This document shows positions 9,202-17,934 of a DNA stretch of 64,000 bases, piece by piece (the stretch's first letter is position 1; every line of letters begins with the position of its first letter). Source of the stretch: Sphingobium sp. TKS (GTDB taxonomy: Bacteria; Pseudomonadota; Alphaproteobacteria; Sphingomonadales; Sphingomonadaceae); assembly GCF_001563265.1 (NCBI RefSeq), contig NZ_CP005083.1:1677001-1741000 (forward strand), in the 5' to 3' direction. The translations under genes and the position numbers were made by a program. The notes below the pieces were generated by a model. The model ran no database searches and was not told the DNA's origin. It was given only the letters and a program-made list of their open reading frames with translations.

Positions 9202-10020
9202 GTGAGTGCGCCTTTCCGCTTTCCGCGTTTCTTTGTGACAAACCCCAGCCCTTGCCCCTATTTGCCGGGCAAGAGCGAGCGGAAGGTGTTCACCGAACTT
9301 AGCGGCGACAATGCTTCGGAGCTGAATGACGCCCTTGGCCGCATCGGCTTCCGGCGTAGCCAGAATGTCGCCTATCGGCCAAGCTGCGCGGATTGCTCCG
9401 CCTGCGTGTCGGTGCGCGTCGTCGCGGGCGAGTTCGAACCCAATGCGACCCAGCGCAAATTGCTGCGCAAGAATGAAGACCTCGTCATCACCGCCTGCAA
9501 GCCCTGGTCGACCGAGGAGCAGTTCGCGCTGTTGCAGCGCTATTTGCGCGCCCGTCACCCCGGCGGCGGCATGACCGAAATGGACGAGATGGACTTTGCC
9601 GACATGGTCGAACAGACCCCGGTGGAAAGCCATGTCGTCGAATATCGCGAACCGGGCGAGGATGGCCGCCCCGGTAAGCTGATCGGTGCCTGCCTGACCG
9701 ACCGGCAGGGGGATGGCCTCTCGATGATCTACAGCTTCTTCGATACGGAACTGGAGCATCGCAAGGGGCTGGGCAATTTCATCATCATGGATCATATCCT
9801 GCGCGCGGCGAAGGCCGGGCTGTCCTATGTCTATCTCGGCTATTGGGTCGAGGGATCGCAGCGGATGCAGTACAAGATTCGCTATCGACCGCTCGAAAGG
9901 CTGAGCCGCAACGGCTGGACCCGTTTCGACCCGCAGGAACAGGCGCAGGCCGTGCGGGAGGCGGAAAGCCGCGATGAGCCCGCGCTGCCACGCGAACTGG
10001 CGGCGATCTTCCGCAAATAA
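9202..10020 (+). CDS. bpt: Aspartate/glutamate leucyltransferase (arginyl-tRNA-protein transferase family)
   Basis: A 272-residue Bpt enzyme that transfers leucine from Leu-tRNA to N-terminal Asp or Glu, marking proteins for ClpS/ClpAP degradation through the N-end rule. Family marks are the N-terminal [10 protein letters not shown], the cysteine-rich [13 protein letters not shown] near residue 70, and the late block [17 protein letters not shown]. It starts with GTG at 9202, preceded by a GGGGGAGA ribosome-binding site. ClpS is not in the window. The 121-base upstream gap (9081-9201) includes an AT-rich stretch near 9110-9130 that may carry the promoter. Confidence 0.93.
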   Translation: MSAPFRFPRFFVTNPSPCPYLPGKSERKVFTELSGDNASELNDALGRIGFRRSQNVAYRPSCADCSACVSVRVVAGEFEPNATQRKLLRKNEDLVITACKPWSTEEQFALLQRYLRARHPGGGMTEMDEMDFADMVEQTPVESHVVEYREPGEDGRPGKLIGACLTDRQGDGLSMIYSFFDTELEHRKGLGNFIIMDHILRAAKAGLSYVYLGYWVEGSQRMQYKIRYRPLERLSRNGWTRFDPQEQAQAVREAESRDEPALPRELAAIFRK

Positions 10021-10125
10021 GACTGCTGGAATTCCCTATTCCTGACCGATGAAAGCCGGGGCGTATCGTCTTGCGGCTGGCGGAACGGTTTGCGCCGTTG
10101 CGGATTAATTTCCCACTACCGCATT

Positions 10126-10151
10126 GGAAAGCTTATTTAACTTTTTCCGTT
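10126..10151 (+). promoter_or_regulatory. Possible EcfG-type (general stress) promoter upstream of the GGDEF-EAL gene
   Basis: GGAAA, a 17-base spacer, then CGTT lie about 50 bases upstream of the diguanylate cyclase/phosphodiesterase start. The alphaproteobacterial EcfG consensus is GGAAC-N16/17-CGTT, so there is one mismatch in the -35 box. The surrounding bases are AT-rich. This is an inference from a short match only. Confidence 0.25.
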
Positions 10152-10199
10152 ACTGCATTCGGATGGATTGCAGCAATGGCAATGGATCTGGGTCGGTAG

Positions 10200-12722
10200 A
10201 TGGACCGTTTTGCTGATCGCAGATTTGCGGAATTTCGCTCCGAACTGGCTCGGGACGGGCTGGAATGGGACGCGTTGCACTATCGTAATGAGTTGCTGTT
10301 CTCTCCGGTCTTCCAACGCGTCTCTCCGCCGCTGATTCGGTGGATCGCGGACTATCGCGGTCGCATATTGTCGCGAGAGATCGCTTCGGACCTGTTCGCC
10401 CGCCATTTTTCCTCCGACATGATCGGCAATGGCTGGCGCGCCATGCTGGACCGGCGTGACTGCATGGCGCTGGCCGATGCGGCGAGGCGGTCAAACCGGC
10501 CCGGTCCGGTTCCCGTCCGGATGCGCACCATATCGGGCGAGACGAGACCGGGGATCGTGCGCATGACGCTGGTCGCGGAACCCGATGAGGCGCCGCTGTG
10601 GTACGGCACGGTCGAGGACATCGATGAGCGTTATGACCGGGATAGCCGCGCATTGGCCGATGCGCTGGCGGAAAGCCGGCAACATTATCGCTGGTCGGTC
10701 GAGCTTAGTCCGCAGGTGCCCTGGACCGCAGCCCCCAACGGCGCGATCGAGGAGGTTGGCCCCCGCTGGCAGGATCTGACCGGCATCCCCCCGGCCCAGG
10801 CGCGTGGCGTGGGGTGGATCGATTCGCTCCACCCCGACGATGTCGAACGGACGCTGGCCGTCTGGACGGAAAAGCTCCGTACGGGGGATTCGGTGGATGT
10901 CGATTATCGGCTGCGCCTGGCCGATGGCGGTCATCGCTGGATGCGATCCCGGGCCTCGGCGCGGCGGGATGCGAAGGGCCGGATCGTGCGCTGGTATGGC
11001 ACGCTGGAGGATATCCACGCACAGAAACTGGCGCAGCGCGAATTGGCGAATAGTGAGGAACGTTTCCGCCTGGCGGTGCAGTCGGCGCGCCTGGGCATAT
11101 GGGATTTCGATGCGGTCGCTGGCACCCGGACCTGGTCGCGGGAATTCCGGTCGATGCTGGGCCTGTCCGACACGGAGCCGGCGACGAGCGAGCTGGCGTT
11201 GCGGCTGGTGCACCCGGAGGACCGGCCCCGCCTTGCCGAAATGCTCGACGCTGTGGCGAACGAGCGCATGCCGCCGCATTTCGAAGCGAGCCTCCGGGTA
11301 TACAGGGCTGATACCGGCGCTTTGCGGTGGATCAAAAGCGTCGGATGGAGCAGCTTTTCCGAATCGGGCCGACCGCTGCGCGTCATCGTCACCTTCCAGG
11401 ACGTCACGGAGGAAAGGAACAGCGAGGAACGCATCCGCTGGGCCGCGACTCATGATCCGATGACCCATATGCCCAATCGGGCGCTGTGGCAGGCGACGCT
11501 GGAGGACATGACGGAGCAGGCCCACCGGACCGGCGTAAGCTTCGGCTTGATCCTGGTCGATATCGACGATCTGAAGCGGACCAACGACATGCTCGGCCAT
11601 GATGCGGGCGACGCGCTGCTGTGCGGGTTTGCGCAGCGCTTCGCTTCTTGCGCGCCTGCCGACGCGATGGTCGGGCGGCTTGGCGGCGATGAATTCGGCA
11701 TGATCGCGCCTTCGCTCGCCAGTTGCGCGGCGCTCATGGAATGGAGCGCCCAGTTGCTGGGCGGTGTCCGGGCGCCCTATGTTCATAATGGCCGCTCGCT
11801 CGATTACGGCATCAGCATGGGCGGCGCGGTCTTTGGCGAACATGGCGACGACGCGGCCGAATTGCTGAAGGCGGCGGACCTGGCGCTTTATGCGTCCAAA
11901 TCCTCGGGACGAGGACGGCTGACATTGTTCCAGTCGCAATTGCGCGCCGAAGCGCAGCAGCGCAGTTCGATGATCCACATGGCCCGGCAAGCCATAGCGG
12001 ACGATCTGGTGGTGCCCTATTATCAGCCCAAGGCCGATATGAAGACGGGCCGGATATTGGGATATGAAGCGCTGCTGCGCTGGCAGCACCCCCGCACGGG
12101 CATCCATGCGCCCGACAGCATCGCAGCGGCATTCGACAATGCGGAAATCGCCGTCGAACTAACCGAAAAGATGCTGGCGAAGGTGGTCCGCGACGTCGAG
12201 CGGTGGTTACGGGCCGGCTATGATCCGGGCCGCGTCGCCATCAACGCTTCGGCCGCGGATTTCATGCAGCACGACTTTGCCGGCTATGTCCTCGACCATC
12301 TTGCCCGCTGCGCCATCCCGCCACAACAGTTCGAGATCGAGGTGACGGAGACGGTGTTTCTGGGCCGCGGGGCAGAACAGGTGGAGCAGGCGCTGCATCG
12401 CCTGTCGGCGGCGGGCGTGCGGATCGCGCTGGACGATTTCGGCACCGGCTATGCGTCGCTCAGCCATTTGAAGCAATATCCGGTCGATGTGCTGAAGATC
12501 GATCGCAGCTTCATCAGCAATATCGAACAGGATGCGGGGGATGCCGTCATCGTCGACGCCATCGTGAAGCTGGGCAGCAGCCTGGGCATGGAGGTCGTGG
12601 CCGAAGGCGTGGAAACGGCGGGACAGGTCGAATTGCTGATCGCGCGCGGTTGCATGATCGGTCAGGGCTATCTGATGGGCCGACCGCGTCCCTGGGCGGC
12701 GGTGCGATCGCAGGCCGCCTGA
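10200..12722 (+). CDS. PAS-PAS-GGDEF-EAL bifunctional cyclic-di-GMP signalling protein
   Basis: An 840-residue cytoplasmic regulator with no membrane segment. About 150 N-terminal residues of unassigned, possibly PAS-like, fold are followed by two PAS/PAC modules (about 160-285 and 290-410), GGDEF (about 415-580) and EAL (about 590-835). The cyclase motif GGDEF is intact at about residues 495-499, and EAL at 623-625 is followed by DDFGTGYASL near 745, so both making and breaking of c-di-GMP look possible. I do not see the RxxD inhibitory site before GGDEF. An in-frame TAG abuts the ATG, so no earlier start exists. Target process unknown. Confidence 0.9.
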   Translation: MDRFADRRFAEFRSELARDGLEWDALHYRNELLFSPVFQRVSPPLIRWIADYRGRILSREIASDLFARHFSSDMIGNGWRAMLDRRDCMALADAARRSNRPGPVPVRMRTISGETRPGIVRMTLVAEPDEAPLWYGTVEDIDERYDRDSRALADALAESRQHYRWSVELSPQVPWTAAPNGAIEEVGPRWQDLTGIPPAQARGVGWIDSLHPDDVERTLAVWTEKLRTGDSVDVDYRLRLADGGHRWMRSRASARRDAKGRIVRWYGTLEDIHAQKLAQRELANSEERFRLAVQSARLGIWDFDAVAGTRTWSREFRSMLGLSDTEPATSELALRLVHPEDRPRLAEMLDAVANERMPPHFEASLRVYRADTGALRWIKSVGWSSFSESGRPLRVIVTFQDVTEERNSEERIRWAATHDPMTHMPNRALWQATLEDMTEQAHRTGVSFGLILVDIDDLKRTNDMLGHDAGDALLCGFAQRFASCAPADAMVGRLGGDEFGMIAPSLASCAALMEWSAQLLGGVRAPYVHNGRSLDYGISMGGAVFGEHGDDAAELLKAADLALYASKSSGRGRLTLFQSQLRAEAQQRSSMIHMARQAIADDLVVPYYQPKADMKTGRILGYEALLRWQHPRTGIHAPDSIAAAFDNAEIAVELTEKMLAKVVRDVERWLRAGYDPGRVAINASAADFMQHDFAGYVLDHLARCAIPPQQFEIEVTETVFLGRGAEQVEQALHRLSAAGVRIALDDFGTGYASLSHLKQYPVDVLKIDRSFISNIEQDAGDAVIVDAIVKLGSSLGMEVVAEGVETAGQVELLIARGCMIGQGYLMGRPRPWAAVRSQAA

Positions 12723-12731
12723 CAATCTGCC

Positions 12732-13541
12732 CTAGCGGGCCTTTCGCCTGCGCGCGGGAACCTCCGTCACATAGGTTCGGGTGGTCGTGACGGCCGGCTG
12801 GATCACGACGGTCGTGGTGGTCGCGCCCGGATAATAATAGCCGTCCGCTATGAATCCGGGAGTCTGCGTCGTCGTGACCACGGGTTCTCCCGGAGCGCCG
12901 GGGCGGCGTATCGGATGCGGTGCGGCGGCATAGGGCGGCGGGTCGAAATCGACGCCGGGACCGCCGTTGACATGGCCTTCGAAGCGGCCTTCATAATCGC
13001 CGCTAAAGGTCTTTCCGTCCTTGTCGCGCCAGGTGCCGCTCCAGCGGCCCTCATAGCCCAGTGGCGGTGGAGGAGCTTCGTCCGGCGCGGTGACTTCGTC
13101 ATCATAGCGCAAGCCGGGTGGAGGCGGCGCATCGTCGCTTCGATCCTGCCAGTCGACGTCGCTGCGATGGTCGTGCACGCGGCCATCGCGGTCGGTCATC
13201 ACCGCATCGTCATAATAGCGCGACCAGCCATAGCCGCTTGCCGGGGCGGGCAGGCCATACATGCCGTAATTGCGGATATGATAAGCGGGGCCGACCCAGT
13301 AGCGGGGCAGCACATAGCCGACCGCCGGCCGACGATAGGCCGCCCAGCCGCCGGGCGCATACCAGCCCGCATACCAGCGGCCATGATGGCTCGGCCCCCA
13401 GCGGCGAACGGTCGTTCCCGAATGCGGCATTGCGGGTCGTGCGGCCATGCTGTTCCCCATGGCCGGACCGTTCGCAAAAACGGGCGTCGTCATCCCGATC
13501 GTCAGGACGGCGCCTGCCAGGATGGTGCTCCGGATATGCAT
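12732..13541 (-). CDS. RcnB-like exported protein with proline-rich C-terminal region
   Basis: A 269-residue periplasmic protein. A signal peptide covers about residues 1-23 (cleavage after VFA). The central region, W-x-YAPGGW, YRRPAVGYVLPRYW, NYGMYGLP and GYGWSRYYDDAVM, is the RcnB-family core, first known from an E. coli periplasmic protein affecting nickel/cobalt efflux; in sphingomonads such proteins are common and mostly of unknown role. The C-terminal half is rich in Pro, Asp and Gly, then Thr/Val, and ends in a basic ARRRKAR. A GGGGA ribosome-binding site sits before the ATG. It converges on the GGDEF-EAL gene. Confidence 0.8.
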   Translation of the reverse strand: MHIRSTILAGAVLTIGMTTPVFANGPAMGNSMAARPAMPHSGTTVRRWGPSHHGRWYAGWYAPGGWAAYRRPAVGYVLPRYWVGPAYHIRNYGMYGLPAPASGYGWSRYYDDAVMTDRDGRVHDHRSDVDWQDRSDDAPPPPGLRYDDEVTAPDEAPPPPLGYEGRWSGTWRDKDGKTFSGDYEGRFEGHVNGGPGVDFDPPPYAAAPHPIRRPGAPGEPVVTTTQTPGFIADGYYYPGATTTTVVIQPAVTTTRTYVTEVPARRRKAR

Positions 13542-13652
13542 GCTCGAATCCCCGTTTTCGGCTGATTTGTTAACGGTTTGTTTAGCATGATGGGCCGCGG
13601 CGATCCACGCATTGGCGTCCCTGCGCCTGTCCCGAAACGGGGCAGGGCATGC

Positions 13653-14138
13653 TCAGCCCAGGCGCGATCCGATTCGGGCTACCAGCGTTTCCAGTCCCGC
13701 CTTGTCGGCATCGTCGAAACGCGCGGGAACGGGGCTGTCGAGGTCGAGTACCACCGCGACGCGGCCGCCCACGATCACCGGCACGACGATCTCCGAAGCG
13801 CTGGCCGCATCGCAGGCGATATGGCCGGGGAAGGCGTGGACATCCTCGACCAGTTGCGTCTCGCCGCTGGCCGCCGCCGTGCCGCACACGCCTTTGCCCA
13901 GCGGAATGCGGATGCAGGCCGTCTTGCCCTGAAAAGGGCCGAGAACCAGTTGATCCTCGACCATCCGGTAAAAGCCCGCCCAATTGAGGTTCGGCAGAAA
14001 CTGCCAGATGAGAGCCGAGATATTGGCCATATTGGCGATGGCATCAGGCTCGCCCGCCGTCAGCGCATCAGCGGCCGAAAGGAGATCGTCATAGAGCGTG
14101 GCTTTGTCGGCGTCGGCCGGAGGAGCGAAATCGAACAT
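13653..14138 (-). CDS. msrC: Free methionine-(R)-sulfoxide reductase, GAF fold
   Basis: A 161-residue single-GAF-domain protein of the fRMsr family, which reduces free Met-R-sulfoxide. The core WAGFYRMVEDQLVLGPFQG near residue 55 is followed by cysteines in TACIRIPLGKGVCGTAA (about 75-90) and HIACDAASASEIVVPV (about 107), which are the redox cysteines of the family. The last part, VVLDLDSPVPARFDDAD, is also typical. It is cytoplasmic, and oxidative-damage repair is the likely role. It stands apart from its neighbours by about 100 bases on each side. Confidence 0.88.
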   Translation of the reverse strand: MFDFAPPADADKATLYDDLLSAADALTAGEPDAIANMANISALIWQFLPNLNWAGFYRMVEDQLVLGPFQGKTACIRIPLGKGVCGTAAASGETQLVEDVHAFPGHIACDAASASEIVVPVIVGGRVAVVLDLDSPVPARFDDADKAGLETLVARIGSRLG

Positions 14139-14237
14139 GGACGGGATATAGGGGGCGACGCGCGTGTCGACCAGTCTGAACCCATCGACATCATTTCGAA
14201 CGATTGGCGCCTGCGTCCACCCTAGTTTCGATCGATC

Positions 14238-14663
14238 CTAATCGAACCGAACCTTGCCGCGCCCGGCCTTGACCGAACTGCGCGCTTTCTTGGCGTCGAC
14301 CCGGCGGGCCTTGGCGGCCTTGCCGGGCTTGGTCGCCTTGCGGGCCTTGGGCACTATGGTCGCTTCCCGGATCAGCTCGACCAGCCGGGCCAGCACCTCC
14401 TGCCGGTTCAGGAGCTGCGACCGGGAGCCTTCGGAACGGAGGATCAGCACGCCTTCCGCCGTCATCCGCCGCCCGGCGATCACTGCCAGCCGGCGTTTCA
14501 CCGCTTCGGGCAGGGAGAGGCTGTTCGCCACGTCGAAGCGCAACTGCACGGCGCTGTCGGTGGTGTTGACATGCTGGCCCCCGGCGCCGGTCGAGCGGAC
14601 GAATGTTTCCGACAGTTCGTCAGTGTCGATGGCGATCGACCGGGTGACGGGGATGAGGGCCAA
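14238..14663 (-). CDS. arfB: Alternative ribosome-rescue factor ArfB (peptidyl-tRNA hydrolase)
   Basis: A 141-residue class-I release-factor-like protein. The catalytic GGQ lies in STGAGGQHVNTTDSAVQL near residues 25-40. No codon-recognition domain is present; instead a lysine/arginine-rich tail (about 105-141) can enter the empty mRNA channel of stalled ribosomes. These are the defining marks of ArfB/YaeJ, which frees ribosomes stalled on non-stop mRNA. It lies 3 bases downstream of the RluA-type pseudouridine synthase on the same strand, so the two are probably co-transcribed. Confidence 0.92.
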   Translation of the reverse strand: MALIPVTRSIAIDTDELSETFVRSTGAGGQHVNTTDSAVQLRFDVANSLSLPEAVKRRLAVIAGRRMTAEGVLILRSEGSRSQLLNRQEVLARLVELIREATIVPKARKATKPGKAAKARRVDAKKARSSVKAGRGKVRFD

Positions 14664-14666
14664 GCC

Positions 14667-15344
14667 TTACAGTCCCGCCTGTTCGAGCAGCTCCTGCCCG
14701 AAACCTGCCGCCGCAAAGGTCTCCGGCAGGGGAGCGGTCGCCTCCGCGGGCGCTTTCTCCCCGCGCGGGATGCTGAGAAAACGGCTGTGCAACAGCATGG
14801 GTCCGCTGCTGGTCCCATAGACCGGATCGCCCGCAATGCCAAAGCCCAGGCCATGCAGCGCGTGGGTGCGGATTTGGTGGGTCCGTCCCGTGCGCGGGGT
14901 GAAGACGATCAGTGCCCGGCCATCCTTTTCCGCGATCTTGCGCCATTCGGTGAGCGCGGCCTTGCCCGCCTTGGCCGGGATCATCCGCCAGCCCTGCGCT
15001 TGCGTGCTGACTTTCTTGATCGCGAGCTCGATGGTGCCGCTGTCCTCCGCCGGAACGCCGTCCACCACGGCGACATAGCGCTTTGCGACCGTCCCTGCCT
15101 CGAAAGCGGCGGCGAAGCGCTTGTGCGCCTTGGGATTGCGGGCGAGCAACAGGCAGCCGCTGGTGTCCCGGTCCAGCCGATGGACCGGCAGCGGCCAGCG
15201 CTGGAAGCCGAAGGTCAGCGAGGAGAGGTGGTTTTCCAGGGAAAGCGACCCGTCGCGCGGCGCGTCGACCGGCAGGCCGGCGGGCTTGTCGAGGATGATG
15301 GCCTCGCCATCGATAAACAGGACTCGGTCGTGAAGCAGGGACAA
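14667..15344 (-). CDS. RluA family pseudouridine synthase (short form)
   Basis: A pseudouridine synthase without an S4 domain. It contains ILDKPAGLPVDAPR near the start, the catalytic motif HRLDRDTSG, and the RTGRTHQIRTH block, all hallmarks of RluA/RluC-type enzymes that modify rRNA or tRNA. I place the start at TTG 15344 (225 residues), because the only upstream ATG in frame (15410) overlaps the ATG of the divergent acyltransferase gene and lacks a ribosome-binding site, and residues upstream do not look like protein. The start is uncertain. The RNA target cannot be told from sequence. Confidence 0.8.
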   Translation of the reverse strand: MSLLHDRVLFIDGEAIILDKPAGLPVDAPRDGSLSLENHLSSLTFGFQRWPLPVHRLDRDTSGCLLLARNPKAHKRFAAAFEAGTVAKRYVAVVDGVPAEDSGTIELAIKKVSTQAQGWRMIPAKAGKAALTEWRKIAEKDGRALIVFTPRTGRTHQIRTHALHGLGFGIAGDPVYGTSSGPMLLHSRFLSIPRGEKAPAEATAPLPETFAAAGFGQELLEQAGL

Positions 15345-15408
15345 GAGGCGTTTCCGTAAATAGGAGGGCGATTGACGCGCGTGCGGCTTCCTATAGGGCG
15401 TGGAGATC

Positions 15409-16371
15409 ATGGAGAACAGGGGGCATGAGGCGCACCCGCCGGGCGGAGGGCGGCTGGAATGGATCGATGTCGCACGCGGCATCGGCATCGTCGCCGTGGT
15501 CGTCGGTCATGTATGGACGCGGGGCGCGTTGCGCGACGCAATGTACAGCTTCCACATGCCGCTGTTCTTCCTGCTATCGGGCCTGCTGTCGCGGCCGCAG
15601 CCGGTGACGCGCTTCACCTGGCGCCAACTCGCGTCGCAGATGCGGCCCTATGCGGCCTTCCTGATTTTGCTGATCCTTGCCGACCAGATCATCGAAAGGA
15701 TGAAGGGCGGGCGCCCAATCTTCCATAGCTGGCCGCAGGATGTGGCGCCGGTCCTGTTGGGCGGCTCCTGGCTGCGCGGGCCGTTCACCATTTTCTGGTT
15801 CGTGCCCTGCCTGATGATGGCCCGTATCCTGTTCAATATGGCGCTGGCCCGCTGGCCCGATCCGCTTGATCGGCGCTGGACGTTGCTGATGCTGCCCTGC
15901 CTGTTGCTCGCTTATGGTGTGGGCAAATTCACCAGCCTGTCGCCGCTTGGCCTGCTCACCGTGCCGATGGCGCTGGTCCTGCTGTGGCTTGGCGCGGTGT
16001 GGCGGCTTGTGACGTGGCGAGGCTGGATGCTGGCGCCTCTGATCCCGCTATCGCTGGCGGGGTTGATGGCGCTGCTGCCGACGCTCAATATGAAGGCGGC
16101 GGATTATGGCTGGCCGCTCCTGTCGGTCGGCTCGGCAGTGGCCACCAGCTTCCTGCTGTTCCGCCTTTCAGTGCGGATCGCGCCCTTTGGCGGTTGGATC
16201 GCGGCGATCGGTCGCGCGTCGCTGGTCATTATGTATCTGCATGTCGCGGTGATCCACTATCTCTCGCCCTATCTCAGCAAGCCGTGGCTGCTGATGCAGG
16301 CGCTGTTGCTGCCGATAGCGGCCTATTATCTGATCCGGGCCGTGCCTGGAGCGCGACGGATTTTCCTTTAG
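15409..16371 (+). CDS. Acyltransferase family 3 membrane protein
   Basis: A 320-residue integral membrane acyltransferase of the OafA/fucose-4-O-acetylase type. The N-terminal motif RLEWIDVARGIGIVAVVVGHVW carries the catalytic-type His before the first membrane segment ends, followed by YSFHMPLFFLLSGLL. About nine or ten hydrophobic helices follow. Such enzymes O-acetylate sugars or lipids at the inner membrane. The ATG at 15409 has GTGGAG upstream; a GTG nine bases earlier is possible. It is not close to the glycan cluster at the left end of the window, so a shared function is unproven. Confidence 0.8.
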   Translation: MENRGHEAHPPGGGRLEWIDVARGIGIVAVVVGHVWTRGALRDAMYSFHMPLFFLLSGLLSRPQPVTRFTWRQLASQMRPYAAFLILLILADQIIERMKGGRPIFHSWPQDVAPVLLGGSWLRGPFTIFWFVPCLMMARILFNMALARWPDPLDRRWTLLMLPCLLLAYGVGKFTSLSPLGLLTVPMALVLLWLGAVWRLVTWRGWMLAPLIPLSLAGLMALLPTLNMKAADYGWPLLSVGSAVATSFLLFRLSVRIAPFGGWIAAIGRASLVIMYLHVAVIHYLSPYLSKPWLLMQALLLPIAAYYLIRAVPGARRIFL

Positions 16372-16434
16372 GGCTGCCTTATCCTGAAACACGTTCAGCA
16401 TGACGATGTGCAAAGGATGACCGCCGACAAAAGT

Positions 16435-17295
16435 TCAATGCAGATGCCGCAGCTTGTCGGGATTCCGCATCACATAGATGCCGGTGACGCGCCCATCCTC
16501 GATGTCGAGCGCCGTCGTCTGGAACTCGCCATCCGCCTCGCGGGTGACGAAGCCGGGCAGGCCATTGATCAGCCCCAAGCGCACCAGCGTCGAGCCATAT
16601 TTGCCGAACAGCACCGCCAGCGCCTTGTGGATCTGCATGACCTGGCCGAAGCCGAGCACCGGAACCACCGCTGCTGGCCGCTTGCCGCCGCCGTCGCTGT
16701 GGAGGCTGACATTCTGCGCCAGCATCGCACCCAGCGCCGTCATGTCGCCGCTGCGAGAGGCCGCGAAAAAGGCGCTGGCGATCTCCAGTCCGCGCTGCTT
16801 TTCAAGCCGGTAGCGAGGCCGGGCATCCCGCACATGAGCCCGCGCCCGCGCAGCCAATTGACGACAGGCCGCCGGATCGCGATCGACCGTCGCGGCGATT
16901 TCCTCAAAGCCGACGCCGAACACGTCATGCAACAGGAAAGCGGCGCGCTCCAGCGGCGAGAGACGTTCGAGGGCGAGCATCAGCGGCAAAGTCACATCCT
17001 CCTCTTCCTCAGCATCCTCGATCACCGGATCTGGCAACCAGGGGCCGACATAGGTTTCGCGCTGGTGCCGCGCCGATTTGAGCTGGTCGAGGCACAGCCG
17101 CGTCACCGTGCGCCGCAGGAAGGCCTCCGGTTCGCGAACGGCTTCGCGATCCACCCCCATCCAGCGGATAAAGGCCTCCTGCACCATATCCTCGGCATCA
17201 GCGACCGATCCCAGCATGCGATAGGCGACGCGGGTCAGGCGGGGACGCAGCGGGTCGAAGCTCTCCGCCGCGTCCGCATGCGTCCCCTGGGCCAT
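16435..17295 (-). CDS. ECF41 family RNA polymerase sigma factor with SnoaL-like C-terminal domain
   Basis: A 286-residue extracytoplasmic-function sigma factor. Region 2 (LTRVAYRMLGSVADAEDMVQEAF) and region 4 (LSPLERAAFLLHDVFGVGFEEIA) occupy about residues 15-170. A SnoaL-like C-terminal extension follows with DGGGK near 220 and NPDKL near the end, both characteristic of group ECF41, in which this extension replaces an anti-sigma factor. The ATG at 17295 overlaps the upstream stop (TGATG), so the gene is coupled to the carboxymuconolactone-decarboxylase-like gene, the known partner class. The inducing signal is unknown. Confidence 0.9.
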   Translation of the reverse strand: MAQGTHADAAESFDPLRPRLTRVAYRMLGSVADAEDMVQEAFIRWMGVDREAVREPEAFLRRTVTRLCLDQLKSARHQRETYVGPWLPDPVIEDAEEEEDVTLPLMLALERLSPLERAAFLLHDVFGVGFEEIAATVDRDPAACRQLAARARAHVRDARPRYRLEKQRGLEIASAFFAASRSGDMTALGAMLAQNVSLHSDGGGKRPAAVVPVLGFGQVMQIHKALAVLFGKYGSTLVRLGLINGLPGFVTREADGEFQTTALDIEDGRVTGIYVMRNPDKLRHLH

Positions 17296-17750
17296 CACGC
17301 AGCCGCCTTGGCCGGGGTTTCGTACCAGAGGCCGAAACCGACCGCGATGCGGTTCCAGCCGTTGATGACATTGATCATCAGGGTCAGCTTCACCCGTTCC
17401 TCCTCCGAAAACTCGGCTGCCAGCGCCGCATAGGCCGCGTCATGGCTGTGCCCTTCGGAGAGGCGCGTCAAGGCTTCCGTCCATTCCAGGGCAGCCCGCT
17501 CGCGAGACGTGTAGCAGGGCGCCTCGCGCCAGGCCGACAACAGATAGATGCGCTGCTCGCTCTCACCCTGGGCGCGGGCGTCGGTCGTGTGCATGTTGAT
17601 GCAATTGGCGCACTGGTTGATCTGCGAAGCGCGTATCTTCACCAGTTCGATAAGGCTCGGCTCCAGGCTGGCATTGACGGCGTTGGATGTTGCGAACCAG
17701 CTTTTCATGAGCTGGGGCGCGGCGGCAAAGGGATCGAGCTTGGCAGTCAT
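17295..17750 (-). CDS. Carboxymuconolactone decarboxylase/AhpD-like protein, partner of ECF41
   Basis: A 151-residue member of the carboxymuconolactone decarboxylase superfamily. IRASQINQCANCINMH near residue 50 has the CxxC redox pair plus a following histidine, as in AhpD-type peroxidase partners. ECF41 sigma factors are usually encoded beside such genes and activate them. The ATG at 17750 has GAAAGG upstream and lies about 35 bases downstream of an exact ECF41-type promoter match. The open frame extends upstream, but that region contains the promoter. The actual reaction in this bacterium is not established. Confidence 0.88.
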   Translation of the reverse strand: MTAKLDPFAAAPQLMKSWFATSNAVNASLEPSLIELVKIRASQINQCANCINMHTTDARAQGESEQRIYLLSAWREAPCYTSRERAALEWTEALTRLSEGHSHDAAYAALAAEFSEEERVKLTLMINVINGWNRIAVGFGLWYETPAKAAA

Positions 17751-17784
17751 GGTCGGCACCTTTCTTCCTGGATTGTGCTGACAT

Positions 17785-17811
17785 GACGAGACAGGATCGG
17801 CCACTGTGACA
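17785..17811 (-). promoter_or_regulatory. ECF41-dependent promoter match
   Basis: Read on the minus strand, TGTCACA (17811-17805), a 16-base spacer and CGTC (17788-17785) form an exact match to the pattern I recall for ECF41 promoters (TGTCACA-N16-CGTC). It is correctly oriented and spaced for the downstream carboxymuconolactone-decarboxylase-like gene and the coupled sigma gene, which suggests autoregulation. Confidence 0.75.
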
Positions 17812-17934
17812 TGAACTGTGAAAAATTGCAGCGTGCATGACGGAAAAGAGGGGAAGGCAGGCATTTCCGCCTTCGTCATCCGCGCTTCCGCGAGGATGAC
17901 CAACTTCGAAAATATCCGCGCCCGGCCGGTTCAA

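Noticed and set aside
10491..12107. Minus-strand ORF (538 residues) inside the GGDEF-EAL gene
   Set aside because: The plus frame holds intact GGDEF and EAL motifs; the minus product is low-complexity Arg/His/Gln-rich.
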